A stretch of DNA of 64,000 bases from Gemella cuniculi DSM 15828. Its GTDB lineage: Bacteria; Bacillota; Bacilli; Staphylococcales; Gemellaceae. Location: assembly GCF_000425665.1 (NCBI RefSeq), contig NZ_KE384432.1, positions 124,001-188,000 on the forward strand, read 5' to 3'. Below, one piece after another: positions 10,301 through 20,013 of this stretch; position 1 is the first letter of the stretch, and each line of letters opens with the position of its first letter. The translations under genes and the position numbers were made by a program. The notes under the pieces were generated by a model. That model was not told the origin of the DNA, ran no database searches, and saw nothing but the letters and a program-made list of their open reading frames with translations.

Positions 10301-10863
10301 AATATATCATTTAGACGAGTTAGATTGTCATTAGTTTTTTCTAATTTTGCATTAGTTTCTTTCTTTTTATTTTTATATTTTAAAACACCTGATGCTTCTT
10401 CAATAATTGCTCGTCTATCCACAGGTTTTGAAGAAATTATATCTTCAACTTTCCCTTGTGTAATAATACTGTAGCTTTCTTTGTTGATGCCAAAATCCAA
10501 ATATAAATTTGTTATATCTTTCAACTTTGCTCTTTTATTATCTATAAAATATTCACTATCTCCATTTCTATAAAGACGACGTTTTACTTCGCAATTTTCT
10601 TCTCCACTAGTAAAAGTAACTGCCACCTCAGCAAAATTTTTCTTCTTTGCATCTTCAGTCCCTGAAAAGATAACATCTTTCATGCTACTACCACGCAGAT
10701 TTTTGGCAGACTGTTCCCCTAATACCCACCTAATAGCATCAATTATATTACTTTTTCCCGAACCATTTGGTCCTACTACACCTATTAAATTATTCTTAAA
10801 CTCGAAAGTGGTCTTTTTTTGAAAAGATTTAAAACCCGTAACTTCAACTTTTGATAATTTCAT
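7312..10863 (-). CDS. smc: Chromosome segregation protein SMC
   Basis: Condensin ATPase that organises the nucleoid with ScpA and ScpB. The 1183-residue length is full. Walker A GPNGSGKSN is at residues 31-39. Two long Lys/Glu-rich coiled coils flank a central hinge (about 500-660, with GGSITGGA near its end). The C-terminal head carries signature LLSGGEKSLTA and Walker B FVVLDEVEAALD. It lies 81 bases downstream of rnc, the classical rnc-smc pairing, probably on one transcript. Confidence 0.98.
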   Translation of the reverse strand: MKLSKVEVTGFKSFQKKTTFEFKNNLIGVVGPNGSGKSNIIDAIRWVLGEQSAKNLRGSSMKDVIFSGTEDAKKKNFAEVAVTFTSGEENCEVKRRLYRNGDSEYFIDNKRAKLKDITNLYLDFGINKESYSIITQGKVEDIISSKPVDRRAIIEEASGVLKYKNKKKETNAKLEKTNDNLTRLNDIFSEISARYEALEEQKNKTLKYLDYTKELEEKDILISVYNISEYQKNLEVLLAEKKIKQQEKENLELKQEGLIKELEIIKNNLIALDRTYLKYHDEELELVQKKEGLQSELNVIEERKNNRTLRSEKLQEDTEYQLIRKNNLLEKIKEREKSFREQKEKIQNIIKEINLLEKDESYNLEIIEENIEDLKDKYYNLINEETKLENSIEFARKNFKNADNNYKQLLESIEKQKNLFNNRKSDLGKLDKEKKDLITYLSTSEEKISKLLEKNITLISQEKNIEEQLRTGYNFQNNLENRKKFLDDQINNLSFYNVGVKEILANKQTLVGVHNSVANIISFSNEYAVSLDIALGQAQQNIIVENEKVAKNCIEHLKKTNKGRVTFLPLNNIKPRVIASDIYNILMKEKGFINIAENLVKVDDAYRNIVSHLLGLIIVVDNVDNANRIAKNINFRNRIITLDGQVINSGGSITGGAINKNNNSSIKHKAELDELIINLEKVNDKINTLLDEQEKINYQNKEIVEQVEDEKLSKENLSLRIKELELEETHQNTELENLKLNISQNEKRLEEYQNVDNNFEDIDKLVNNLEKVRAELSDLDKQIKEESNKKQTAQSKEEIFLEKIADLKIEKSKLEEIIKHTEETISNLETDLNDVNIQLEKLQTSKNMEELSGEDEKQILTNNIKLIAEHSKRLQTLKTLLSDLDFEKTGLFKKEKEITKEQQSNNENLRQKISDFEKLAISQTKVEVKIDEYLENLITDYSVTYESVEHKLTEEERKNISRYKTEVVALRKQILDLGNVNLNAVEEFLETEERYNFYNEQITDLIEAKVKLEQTISEIDKEVKERFLETFVQVAENFNQIFKQLFKGGYADMTLESPNDILNTGIIIEASPPGKKLQNLTLLSGGEKSLTAISLLFAILKVKKPPFVVLDEVEAALDEENVNRFSKFLRVYSKDNQFLVITHRRGTMEAMDTLYGITMQEKGISYVLELELKDIIENFDNIN

Positions 10864-10944
10864 TATGATGCTCCTTTCTGAAATTTATTTTTAATCTTTC
10901 CTAATACTTTCTATAAAATATTCATACATACTTATAAATAATTA

Positions 10945-11655
10945 TTAATCTTTATATCCTAGCTTCTCCAGTGCTTCTTTAGCTGAAAGTTGTTCTGATT
11001 CTTTTTTGGTAGTGGCACTACCGCTTCCGTATAGTTTACCATCAATTACGACTCCACTAGTAAAAGTTTTTAAGTGTGACGGACCTGTCGAATCTAAAAC
11101 TTGATATTCAATATTCCCGAGCTTTATTTTTGAAACAAATTCTTGAAGTATAGTTTTATAATCCACAAAAGTGTGATATTCTAAATCTTTTACTTCTGTA
11201 AATAGTGTATTATTTAAAAATATTTTCACAGTTTCTAGATTTGTTTCTAGGTACAGTGCTCCTGTAAATGATTCAAAAATATCCGCAAGAAGTGCTGCAC
11301 GACTTCGTCCTCCCATTTTCTCCTCACCTTTTCCTAAGAAAATACATTTATCCAACTTTAGCAGCAAAGCATATTTCACTAGAGTTTTTTCACAAACTAT
11401 AGAAGCACGAAGTTTAGTAAGTTCTCCTTCTGATAATTCAGAAAATTTTTTAAATAAAAACTCACTTGTAGTAAGTTCGACTACAGCATCTCCTAAAAAT
11501 TCTAGACGTTCATAATTCAAATGTTTCGCTATCCTTTTTTCATTTGCATATGAAGAATGACAAAAAGCCATTTTAAAATTATCACTATATTTTAAATTAA
11601 AGCCAAAATCATTATTTAATTTATTTAATAATTTCTCAATATTTTTCTTTTCCAT
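10945..11655 (-). CDS. rnc: Ribonuclease III
   Basis: Double-strand-specific endoribonuclease for rRNA and mRNA processing, 236 residues. The signature motif ERLEFLGDAVVEL gives Glu52 and Asp56. The second acidic pair, in DIFESFTGALYL, gives Asp125 and Glu128. A C-terminal dsRNA-binding domain spans about 155-232. GGAGGAG precedes the ATG. It is separated from hemW upstream by a terminator, so rnc-smc forms its own unit. Confidence 0.97.
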   Translation of the reverse strand: MEKKNIEKLLNKLNNDFGFNLKYSDNFKMAFCHSSYANEKRIAKHLNYERLEFLGDAVVELTTSEFLFKKFSELSEGELTKLRASIVCEKTLVKYALLLKLDKCIFLGKGEEKMGGRSRAALLADIFESFTGALYLETNLETVKIFLNNTLFTEVKDLEYHTFVDYKTILQEFVSKIKLGNIEYQVLDSTGPSHLKTFTSGVVIDGKLYGSGSATTKKESEQLSAKEALEKLGYKD

Positions 11656-11749
11656 AGCTGTCTCCTCCTTTCATAATCACATATATTGTCTTCCTAGATT
11701 TATCAAATATCTACTTTCAATTTTTTTAAAATTAAACTTATATTTTTAA

Positions 11750-11793
11750 ATATAAATAGAAAAGAGAGAACTATTTTTTCAGATAGTACTCTC
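11750..11793 (-). terminator. Terminator of the recX-lepA-hemW operon
   Basis: Minus-strand hairpin of about 11 bp with one mismatch (11783-11793 pairing with 11764-11774), followed on the minus strand by a T-rich tract at 11763-11750. Confidence 0.65.
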
Positions 11794-11849
11794 CGACTAC
11801 ATCGTATCAACAAATTAAGTCATCTATCTTAATAAAAATATTTTTCAAA

Positions 11850-12983
11850 CTAGTCTAATAAAAATTCTGAAAAGACCTCATTTCCATAAAATAATCCTTT
11901 TTTAGTTAATCGTAGTTTATTATCTACTATTTCCAAATAACCTTCTTCTAGGTTTTTAGCCATAACAGCACTAAAAATTTCTTCAATTTTTCTTCCATAT
12001 TTCTTTTCAAACTCTATTAAATCAATTCCCTCTAATAGACGTAACCCTAAAAACATTTCTTCTTCAATTTGCTCTTTTTCAGTAACTTTATTTTTTTCTC
12101 TCACAGCATGCCCATGTTCTATCATACTATCTATATAAAATTTTAATGCACCCTGATTAGCATAGCGAATTCCCTCTACATAACCATGTGCTCCAGCTCC
12201 GAGTCCATAATATTCCATATTTCGCCAATAATTACTATTATGTATGCTTTCATGTCCTATTTTTGAAAAATTACTAATCTCATATTGATTATAACCATTT
12301 TTTGTTAAATATGTGATAACCTGATTGTACATTTTCTCTTCCATTTCATTAGAAGGTAAAATAACTTTTTTATCACGAACCTGATTGTATAGCTTTGTTT
12401 TCTGTTCTAAGATTAAAGAATAACACGATACATGACTTATATCATAATTGATTATTTTTTTCATACTATCGTAAAGATCTTCCATGGTTTGTTTTGGTAG
12501 AGAAAACATTAAATCTACATTTATATTTTCAATTCCAAATCTCTTACAATTATTAATTGCCATATCAACATCATCTGCCACATGACCTCGTCCTAATATC
12601 TTTAGTAGTTCATTGTTAAAAGTTTGAACTCCCATACTGACTCGGTCAACACCATATTGTTTAATCAAAGCAACCCGAGAAGGAGTAAGATCTTCTGGGT
12701 TTGCTTCAAAAGTAAATTCATTCAATTTATGCGGAATCTTTTTTCTAAGTGCGGTAAGTAGTCTATGCAGTTGTTCATCATTTAATGCACTTGGTGTCCC
12801 TCCACCTATGTAAATAGTTTCTATATTTTTTACATTCGGCATATTATTAATTTCACAAGTTAAGCAATCAATATATTTATCAACTGGCTGTCTTTGAATA
12901 AAAAATTTATTGAAATCACAATATGAACATATATACTTACAGAATGGAATATGAATATATACTCCTTTAGGTGATGGACTCAT
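11850..12983 (-). CDS. hemW: HemW-type radical SAM protein (heme chaperone, HemN-like)
   Basis: Radical SAM protein of 377 residues with the cluster motif CxxxCxxC at Cys15, Cys19 and Cys22 (FCKYICSYCDF), a GGGTPS motif and the C-terminal HemN domain. It lacks the extra N-terminal residues of true oxygen-independent coproporphyrinogen oxidase. The family, long annotated HemN, is regarded as a heme chaperone. Its start overlaps the lepA stop by one base (translational coupling), a common neighbourhood in Firmicutes. Confidence 0.93.
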   Translation of the reverse strand: MSPSPKGVYIHIPFCKYICSYCDFNKFFIQRQPVDKYIDCLTCEINNMPNVKNIETIYIGGGTPSALNDEQLHRLLTALRKKIPHKLNEFTFEANPEDLTPSRVALIKQYGVDRVSMGVQTFNNELLKILGRGHVADDVDMAINNCKRFGIENINVDLMFSLPKQTMEDLYDSMKKIINYDISHVSCYSLILEQKTKLYNQVRDKKVILPSNEMEEKMYNQVITYLTKNGYNQYEISNFSKIGHESIHNSNYWRNMEYYGLGAGAHGYVEGIRYANQGALKFYIDSMIEHGHAVREKNKVTEKEQIEEEMFLGLRLLEGIDLIEFEKKYGRKIEEIFSAVMAKNLEEGYLEIVDNKLRLTKKGLFYGNEVFSEFLLD

Positions 12984-14800
12984 TATTCTTCATCCATTTT
13001 CAAAACAGCCATAAAGGCATCTTGAGGTACTTCTACACTTCCGACTGCTTTCATTCTTTCTTTACCTTTTTTCTGTTTCTCTAAAAGTTTACGTTTTCTA
13101 CTAATGTCTCCACCATAACATTTAGCAAGTACATTTTTTCTCATGGCTTTAATAGTTTCCCTAGAAATGATTTTATTTCCAATCGCTGCTTGAATAGGAA
13201 TTTCGAATTGCTGTTTTGGTATAAGTTTTTTTAATTTTTCAACGATAACTTTTCCGCGTTGATAAGCAAATTCTCTATGGACAATAAAACTTAATGCATC
13301 TACCTGTTCTCCATTAAGAAGAATATCCATTTTAACAAGATTACTATCTTTATAACCTGTTAATTCGTAGTCAAATGATGCATAACCTTTTGTATTAGAT
13401 TTAAGTTGATCAAAGAAATCAAATACTATTTCTGATAATGGGATATCGTAAGTAATGTTTACCCTTGTATCATCAATATATTCCATATTTAAAAATATTC
13501 CTCGTTTTTTTTGGCAAAGATCCATCACTGCACCAACATAATCATTTGGCACCATAATACTAGCCTTAACAAATGGTTCCGTAATTTTATTAATTTTTTG
13601 TGGATCTGGCATTTCTGATGGATTTGAGACGTCTATCATTATACCATCTGTTTTTTCTACTTTATAGATAACTGATGGTGCTGTTGCAATAATGTCAATA
13701 TTAAATTCACGCTCAATGCGCTCTTGAATAATCTCCATATGCAACATCCCTAAAAATCCACATCTAAATCCAAAACCTAGTGCTTGAGAAGTTTCAGCTT
13801 CATATTGGAGTGCTGAATCATTTAGTTCTAATTTTTCTAATGCTTCTCTCAAGTCATTGTACTTAGATGAATCAATTGGATATAATCCACAAAATACCAT
13901 TGGATTTAATTTTCTATAACCTGGTAATGCTTCCTTAGCAGGATTATTTGCTAATGTTATCGTATCCCCTACACGAGTTTCGCTTACATTTTTAATGGAT
14001 GCACAAATAAATCCTACATCTCCAGCAGTAAGTTCATCAACTATCTTCTCTTTTGGATTATGAATACCAACTTCCGTAACTTCAAATACTCCACCAGTCG
14101 CCATCATTTTAATTTTATCCCCAGCTTTTACTGTACCATTTTTAATACGTACAGAAACGATAACTCCTCGATATGCATCATATAGCGAGTCAAAGATTAG
14201 TGCTTGTAACGGTTCATTAGCATCTCCTTTGGGAGCAGGAATATATTCGACTATTTGTTCAAGAATTTCATCAATTCCAATTCCCGCTTTTGCTGATGCT
14301 AAAACTATATCGTCAGTAGGTAGTCCAATAACTTCTTCAATTTCAGTCTTCACTTTTTCAGGATCTGCAGCTGGCAAATCTATCTTATTTATAATTGGTA
14401 TAATTTCCAAATTGTTGTCTAGCGCTAAATATACATTAGCCAAGGTTTGTGCTTCTATACCTTGAGCAGCATCAACTACTAAAATAGCCCCTTCACATGC
14501 TGCAAGAGAACGTGATACCTCATAAGTAAAATCTACGTGTCCCGGTGTATCTATCAAATGAAAAATATACTCTTCTCCATTTTTTGCTGTGTATTGAAGT
14601 TGTACAGCATTAAGTTTTATCGTAATACCTCTTTCTCTTTCTATATCCATTGAATCAAGAAGCTGTGCTTTCATTTCACGCTGTTCTAGTGCTTTTGTTT
14701 TCTCCAAAATTCTATCTGCAAGAGTTGACTTCCCATGATCAATATGTGCGATTATAGAAAAGTTTCTGATTTTCTTTTGCCTTTCGTTTCTTTTATCCAT
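12983..14800 (-). CDS. lepA: Elongation factor 4 (LepA)
   Basis: Ribosome-associated translational GTPase of 605 residues. G1 AHIDHGKST is at 18-26, G3 DTPGH at 84-88 and G4 NKID at 138-141. The LepA-specific C-terminal domain, with [19 protein letters not shown] near the end, separates it from EF-G. Its end overlaps hemW by one base, and recX lies 12 bases upstream. Confidence 0.98.
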   Translation of the reverse strand: MDKRNERQKKIRNFSIIAHIDHGKSTLADRILEKTKALEQREMKAQLLDSMDIERERGITIKLNAVQLQYTAKNGEEYIFHLIDTPGHVDFTYEVSRSLAACEGAILVVDAAQGIEAQTLANVYLALDNNLEIIPIINKIDLPAADPEKVKTEIEEVIGLPTDDIVLASAKAGIGIDEILEQIVEYIPAPKGDANEPLQALIFDSLYDAYRGVIVSVRIKNGTVKAGDKIKMMATGGVFEVTEVGIHNPKEKIVDELTAGDVGFICASIKNVSETRVGDTITLANNPAKEALPGYRKLNPMVFCGLYPIDSSKYNDLREALEKLELNDSALQYEAETSQALGFGFRCGFLGMLHMEIIQERIEREFNIDIIATAPSVIYKVEKTDGIMIDVSNPSEMPDPQKINKITEPFVKASIMVPNDYVGAVMDLCQKKRGIFLNMEYIDDTRVNITYDIPLSEIVFDFFDQLKSNTKGYASFDYELTGYKDSNLVKMDILLNGEQVDALSFIVHREFAYQRGKVIVEKLKKLIPKQQFEIPIQAAIGNKIISRETIKAMRKNVLAKCYGGDISRKRKLLEKQKKGKERMKAVGSVEVPQDAFMAVLKMDEE

Positions 14801-14812
14801 TTTATTCTTCCT

Positions 14813-15616
14813 TTACAAATCTTGTGTTTCTAAAAAATCTTTTATAGTATAATAAGAAAAACCATCTCTAACTAGTTTTTCTATAATTTTTTGTCTAAGT
14901 GTATAACCTTCGTATCTTCTACTATAATTTCGATAAGCTTTATTAAAATATTCTTCTAAAATATCATCTTCACTTTCTTCTTCATAGTTCTCAAAAAATA
15001 CGTCAAACACTTTTCTTATTATATCAGAAGAAAAGCCATTTGTATAAAGTTTTTGTGTGATTTTTTGAACTTTTTTATTTTTTGACTCACGTCTTACAGA
15101 AAATTCACGTTCTATTATTTTATAAAGCATTTCTATCATCTTTTCTTCTGTACATATCTTAGTAATATTTTCTTCAATAAGCTTTTTATCTAAATCTTTT
15201 TCTAACAATTTTCTTTTTATCCAATATGGACCTTTTTGATTAAGATTAAAATAGTCGATAACTGCCGCTTCTATATAGTGTTCATCATTTAAATATCCTA
15301 TCTGAGTTAACTTTTCTATTACTTCGTTTATAATAGCAGATACAATTTCTTTTTTTTCAAGATAATCTCTTATATCTTGCTTTGTTCTAAGTCCATACTG
15401 CAAATAATGAACAGCTTTATTATATGCACTTTCAATACTTTCATGAGAAATTATTTCTTTAAGTTGTTCATTGCTTAATTCAATTTTTTTTATAAGTCCA
15501 TATTTTAAGATCGTATCTTCTGATACATAAAAATGTTTCCCATTATCTAGCTCAATTTTATATTTTACTTTTAATTTTGTAATGTTTGTAACTTGCACAC
15601 AATCACCCACTTTCAT
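14813..15616 (-). CDS. recX: Regulatory protein RecX
   Basis: RecA modulator of 267 residues. That is longer than the roughly 150 of Gram-negative RecX and typical of the long Firmicute form with tandem three-helix repeats. Recognisable pieces are ALRYL-like YNKAVHYLQYGLRTKQDI near 65, LTQIGYLNDEHYIEAAV near 105, and NQKGPYWIKRKLLEKDL near 130, with a second repeat set after 180. It heads the recX-lepA-hemW unit. Confidence 0.9.
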   Translation of the reverse strand: MKVGDCVQVTNITKLKVKYKIELDNGKHFYVSEDTILKYGLIKKIELSNEQLKEIISHESIESAYNKAVHYLQYGLRTKQDIRDYLEKKEIVSAIINEVIEKLTQIGYLNDEHYIEAAVIDYFNLNQKGPYWIKRKLLEKDLDKKLIEENITKICTEEKMIEMLYKIIEREFSVRRESKNKKVQKITQKLYTNGFSSDIIRKVFDVFFENYEEESEDDILEEYFNKAYRNYSRRYEGYTLRQKIIEKLVRDGFSYYTIKDFLETQDL

Positions 15617-15730
15617 AATAAAACTACTTGTTTAATAATAATTCATCTATAATTATTTTCACCATGACATTCATCCAAATTCTTTTCTAATTTTAGCAAA
15701 AAATAAGCAAAAAGTGAATACTTAAGAGAA

Positions 15731-15779
15731 AACAAAACAAAAATTCCAAGCCTCTTGCTTAGAATTTTTATTTTGTTTG
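15731..15779 (-). terminator. Terminator after the PhzF-like gene
   Basis: A long AT-rich inverted repeat (15731-15750 with 15758-15778) centred on CCTCTTG, usable on both strands. It lies just 3' of the PhzF-family gene on the minus strand. Confidence 0.65.
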
Positions 15780-15835
15780 ATGGTTTATTAAAATTTTTAT
15801 ACTCAATTATTTAAATAATAATTAAGGAAACTCTA

Positions 15836-16612
15836 CTAAACCCACAACTTCGATTCAGCATATAATACAACTTTTCCACCTAAAATAATTCTATCTTCTT
15901 TTACCTTACAATAAAGTACTCCACCACGTTCTGATGCTTGATAAGCGATAATTTCTTTTTTTTCATTTCTCTTTGCCCAATAGGGTGCGATATGACAGTG
16001 ACCTGAACCACAAACTGGATCCTCTGGAACATTTAACTTTGGAGCAAAAGTTCTTGATACACAATCATATTCTTTACTCTTTGCTGTTATGTGAAGAAGA
16101 AGCCCTTCTAATTTTTTTACTTTATCAAGATCAGGAGTTATCTTCCATATATCCTCTTCATTATCAAACACACAAACAAGATCTCTTCCTAAAAGTGCAT
16201 AAGCAGGTTCAATTCCAATTGCTTCTATCATTTCGTTGGTAACTTTAACTTCTTTAAGTTCGTACATTGGAAAATTCATTTCATATAAGTTATCTTTTTT
16301 TACTACAACGAGTTCTCCGCTCATTGTTTTAAATTTTACTTTTGTTAATTTTGGTTCATAATAATTCATAATTACATATGCTGCCCCGAGTGTTGCATGA
16401 CCACAAAGATCTATTTCTCCACCTGGAGTAAACCACCTTAAATCATATTTTTCTTCACCAATCTTTACTGCAAAAGCAGTTTCCGATAAATTGTTTTCTC
16501 TTGTAATTTTCATCATAAGATCTTCCGAAATATCTTCATCCAAAACGCAAACCGCTGCCGGATTACCTGAAAATATCTTATCTGCAAAAGCATCAACAAT
16601 ATATTGCCTCAT
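15836..16612 (-). CDS. PhzF-family isomerase/epimerase-like protein
   Basis: About 258 residues from ATG 16612; an upstream in-frame TTG at 16621 is the alternative, and both sit at imperfect distance from AGGAGG. Family features are VDAFADKIFSGNPAAV at the N-terminus, the putative catalytic Glu44 in NNLSETAF, the GGEIDLCGHATLGAA segment near 70, and DPVCGSGHCHIAPYW near 215. The fold is shared with diaminopimelate epimerase. Substrates of most PhzF homologues outside phenazine clusters are unknown, and no phenazine genes are near. Confidence 0.88.
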   Translation of the reverse strand: MRQYIVDAFADKIFSGNPAAVCVLDEDISEDLMMKITRENNLSETAFAVKIGEEKYDLRWFTPGGEIDLCGHATLGAAYVIMNYYEPKLTKVKFKTMSGELVVVKKDNLYEMNFPMYELKEVKVTNEMIEAIGIEPAYALLGRDLVCVFDNEEDIWKITPDLDKVKKLEGLLLHITAKSKEYDCVSRTFAPKLNVPEDPVCGSGHCHIAPYWAKRNEKKEIIAYQASERGGVLYCKVKEDRIILGGKVVLYAESKLWV

Positions 16613-16621
16613 AAATATCAA

Positions 16622-17027
16622 TCACCCTCCTATATTTTTTTAATCATGAAAAATTATATACATTAAAACCATTATGTAAATAGTAATTGGGCTGACCAAT
16701 AAATTTTCATTTAGGTTTGTATCTTACTGCATGGTATACCCTTTCATATGCTGTGCGTAATGATTCTAATAACCTACACTCTTCTTTGCAAGTTAACCTA
16801 CAATGCAAGTGATTTATTGATTACAAAATTCTTTTTACTAAATCTTTCTTGATATCTGGTAAACTATATAGGGAAGATCTACAAAAGTGATAGGTAATAA
16901 AAACTAAGATTTTTTTCTCATGATATTCGTTAAAAATTAAGTTTTTATTGAATACGCTATCCGTAACTTTTCTCTTCAGTATAACTATTATCAACAATTT
17001 ATGATTTTTGAATCGCTCCCAAAACCA
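16622..17027 (-). other. Intergenic stretch with a possible decayed reading frame
   Basis: On the minus strand one frame is open for about 66 codons, reaches a single TAA, then stays open for about 45 more codons and ends at TGA around 16709. It has no convincing start or ribosome site. The conceptual peptide has protein-like stretches (for example RTAYERVYHAVRYKPK), but I recognise no family. It may be a gene remnant or chance. Confidence 0.2.
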
Positions 17028-17939
17028 CTATGATTTAATAATACTATCCCCTAAATTCTTTTTTATATCATTTTCTACTTTACTTAAAAAATTTTCATCT
17101 TGCACATCATACCAAACTCCATTCATTTTATTTCTAAACCATGTTAATTGACGTTTAGCATATCTCCTTGAATTTTGTGATATTTTTTCTATTGTACTCT
17201 TCTTTGTTACTTCACCTGTTAAATATGGTAACATTTCTTTATATCCTATTGCACCTAAGGCTTGAAGATTGGTTCCGTATTCAGAAATTATATTCCTTAC
17301 CTCCCCTTCAAGACCTTGTTCAAACATAAGTTTTACTCGTTTATTAATCCGACTATATAAAACTTCTCTATCTGTATTTAATACAATTAAATATGGATTA
17401 TATTTTTCCAATATTTTATCTCCGTTATTATTTTCCATAATTGATTTTTTCTCATTAATTACATAATTATATGCATTAATAACTCGGCGACGATTTTCTA
17501 AATCAATATTATTATATGTATCTAAATAATTTTCTCTTAAATAATTTTTTGCCATATCTACATCTACATCATAAATTTTTTCTTCTAAGTCGCTAAATTT
17601 ATAATTGTTCAAGACCGCATTCATATAAAATCCAGTTCCTCCTATTAACAAAGGAATTTTCCCTCTAGAATAAATATCCTCTATTTTGTTACGTGCCATT
17701 TTCTGAAAATCATAAACTGAACAATTATCATCAGGTTCTAATTCATCAATCAAATGATGAACTACTCCACCCATTTCTTCTTTTTTTATTTTTGCTGAAC
17801 CTACGTCAAATTTTTTGTAAATTTGAACACTATCTATTGAAATAATTTCACAATTAAATTTTTTAGCAAGTTCTATGCTTAAATTTGTTTTTCCAACTGC
17901 AGTTGGTCCTACTATTACTATTAGAGGAATTTTTTTCAT
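17028..17939 (-). CDS. miaA: tRNA dimethylallyltransferase MiaA
   Basis: Adds the dimethylallyl group to A37 of UNN-reading tRNAs. It has 303 residues from ATG 17939. The in-frame GTG at 17948 directly abuts the mutL stop and has no site of its own, whereas AGGTG lies about 6 bases before the ATG. P-loop GPTAVGKT is at 11-18. The segments ISIDSVQIYKKFDVGSAK and LLIGGTGFYMNAVL, and a C-terminal RRYAKRQLTWFRN, are family-typical. Third gene of mutS-mutL-miaA. Confidence 0.97.
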   Translation of the reverse strand: MKKIPLIVIVGPTAVGKTNLSIELAKKFNCEIISIDSVQIYKKFDVGSAKIKKEEMGGVVHHLIDELEPDDNCSVYDFQKMARNKIEDIYSRGKIPLLIGGTGFYMNAVLNNYKFSDLEEKIYDVDVDMAKNYLRENYLDTYNNIDLENRRRVINAYNYVINEKKSIMENNNGDKILEKYNPYLIVLNTDREVLYSRINKRVKLMFEQGLEGEVRNIISEYGTNLQALGAIGYKEMLPYLTGEVTKKSTIEKISQNSRRYAKRQLTWFRNKMNGVWYDVQDENFLSKVENDIKKNLGDSIIKS

Positions 17940-17948
17940 ATACCACAC

Positions 17949-20009
17949 CTATACAATTCTCTTAAACATTTTTTCTAGATCTTTTTTATCCATCTTTGTT
18001 ATAATTGGGCGTCCATGTGGACAAGTAAATGGATTTTCACATTTATATAAATCGCTAATCACTTTATTCATCTCTACTTCATTTAAAATTTGATTAGCTT
18101 TTATTGACATTTTACAACTAGCCATAGCTATTGCATCATTACGAAGTTCGACAAGAGTTATCTTTTTATTATCTAAAACTTTGTTAACAATAGTTTTTAT
18201 TATCTCCTCACTATCATCACTCGCCCAAAGAGGAAATTCTCGAACTACATACGAATTACCTCCAAATTCTTCAAACACAATTCCTAATTCTAAAAATTTT
18301 TCTAAATTATTTTTTATTTCTGCCGCTTCCTCTACTGAAAAGTCAAACATTAATGGTACAAGAAGTTGCTGTTTATAATTAACTTTTTCATTAAATTCTC
18401 TTTTAAGTTTTTCATAATTATATCGCTCTGCTGCTGCATGTTGATCTATTAGAAATAGTTTATTATCTGCCTCTGAGAGTATGTATGTTTTAAATACTTG
18501 TGCAAGAACTTTCAAATCTGGTAATATTTTTACTTTTGTGCTATCTTCAAAATTTTTTATACTATTTTCCAATTCTATACCTAAACCATCTTCTATGTGA
18601 ATTGCATCTTCTCTTTTAGAAAAATTCATAAAATTTTCAATCTCTCGCTTATTTATTTTTTCTCCATAAGCAAACTTATTTCGCATCTCTTTTGGATTAG
18701 TAGAAAATTTTAAATTCGGTAAATCACTTTTTGAAGTATTTAAATTATTGTTTATAAATTTTGAAGTTTCACCTTGATTACCATCATAGTCTTGTATTTT
18801 TTTCTCATCTGAAAAATATGATTTTTCAGCTTTTTGCAAAGTGTTTTTTAATATTGAATCTGTTCTATAATTATTTTCTACAACACTTCTCTTATTATCT
18901 CCAAATACAAAATCGTCTTCTCTAATTACAAATTTACTATCCAAATCATCTAAGAAGTTTAGTTTTTCTACTCTTTCTTTTTCTTTTTTAGTAAGAACAT
19001 TATTCATTCCTTGCGGAATATAAGTGTAATTTGTCAAACGTTCAGTTATAACCTTTTTTATCAATGAAACTAACTCTGCTTCCTTAGATAACCTTACCTC
19101 TTGTTTTGTCGGATGAACATTAACATCAAGAAGTATTGGATTCATTTCTATATTAATAATACAAAGTGGATATCGATTTTTCATTAAAAATGTTCCATAC
19201 GCATCAACTACCGAATTTTGAATAATATAGTTTTTAATGTAGCGGCCGTTAATAAAAATATTTATGTAATTTTTGCTAGCACGAGTTTCTTCTGGAACAG
19301 ACATATAGCCACGAATATTATAGTCATCATTACTACCAGAAAATTCTATCATATTTTTAGCAACACCCATATTATATATTTTAGAGATTATTTTATGCAC
19401 ATCTCCATCACCATATGTTTTTAAAACTATTTTTCCATCAACGTGAACTTCAAACGCTACAAACGGATAAGACAAAGCAAATTTATTAATCACATTCATT
19501 ATATTTGCTTGCTCTGTATGTGGATTTCTCAAATATTTCAACCTAGCAGGGGTATTATAAAATAAATTCTCTACACTTATATCTGTTCCTTTTATTGGTG
19601 CATAGAACTCATCTTTTATCACTTTTCCAGCTTCTAATGTTAACATTTTCCCTTGTTTTTCTCCGCTGCAACTTTTTATTATAACTCGACTAACAGAAGA
19701 AATACTCGCCAAAGCCTCACCTCTAAAGCCGAGTGTTTCTATATGAAATAAATCATAATCTGTATTAATTTTACTAGTTGCATGTCTCAAAAATGCCTTT
19801 TCTAAATCATCATTAGATATGCCACTTCCATTATCTATTATTCTAATTTGTTTAATACCAAATTCTTTAATTATAATTTTTATATTTGTACTTCCAGCAT
19901 CAATAGAATTTTCCAACAATTCTTTTACAACAGAAGATGGTCTTTCGACAACCTCTCCTGCTGCTATCTTATTTGATAATTCAGCAGATAGTATATTTAT
20001 TTTTCCCAT
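17949..20009 (-). CDS. mutL: DNA mismatch repair protein MutL
   Basis: Mismatch-repair ATPase and matchmaker, 686 residues from ATG 20009. I chose this start because a strong GGAGGGGG ends about 9 bases before it; an in-frame ATG at 20030 would overlap mutS. It has GHKL ATPase motifs (ELLENSIDAGS near 30, DNGSGI near 60, GFRGEALASI near 95), a variable Asn/Lys-rich linker, and a C-terminal domain. That domain carries the endonuclease motif DQHA-x2-E-x4-E (DQHAAAERYNYE), so this should be a nicking MutL. Confidence 0.97.
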   Translation of the reverse strand: MGKINILSAELSNKIAAGEVVERPSSVVKELLENSIDAGSTNIKIIIKEFGIKQIRIIDNGSGISNDDLEKAFLRHATSKINTDYDLFHIETLGFRGEALASISSVSRVIIKSCSGEKQGKMLTLEAGKVIKDEFYAPIKGTDISVENLFYNTPARLKYLRNPHTEQANIMNVINKFALSYPFVAFEVHVDGKIVLKTYGDGDVHKIISKIYNMGVAKNMIEFSGSNDDYNIRGYMSVPEETRASKNYINIFINGRYIKNYIIQNSVVDAYGTFLMKNRYPLCIINIEMNPILLDVNVHPTKQEVRLSKEAELVSLIKKVITERLTNYTYIPQGMNNVLTKKEKERVEKLNFLDDLDSKFVIREDDFVFGDNKRSVVENNYRTDSILKNTLQKAEKSYFSDEKKIQDYDGNQGETSKFINNNLNTSKSDLPNLKFSTNPKEMRNKFAYGEKINKREIENFMNFSKREDAIHIEDGLGIELENSIKNFEDSTKVKILPDLKVLAQVFKTYILSEADNKLFLIDQHAAAERYNYEKLKREFNEKVNYKQQLLVPLMFDFSVEEAAEIKNNLEKFLELGIVFEEFGGNSYVVREFPLWASDDSEEIIKTIVNKVLDNKKITLVELRNDAIAMASCKMSIKANQILNEVEMNKVISDLYKCENPFTCPHGRPIITKMDKKDLEKMFKRIV

Positions 20010-20013
20010 ATTT

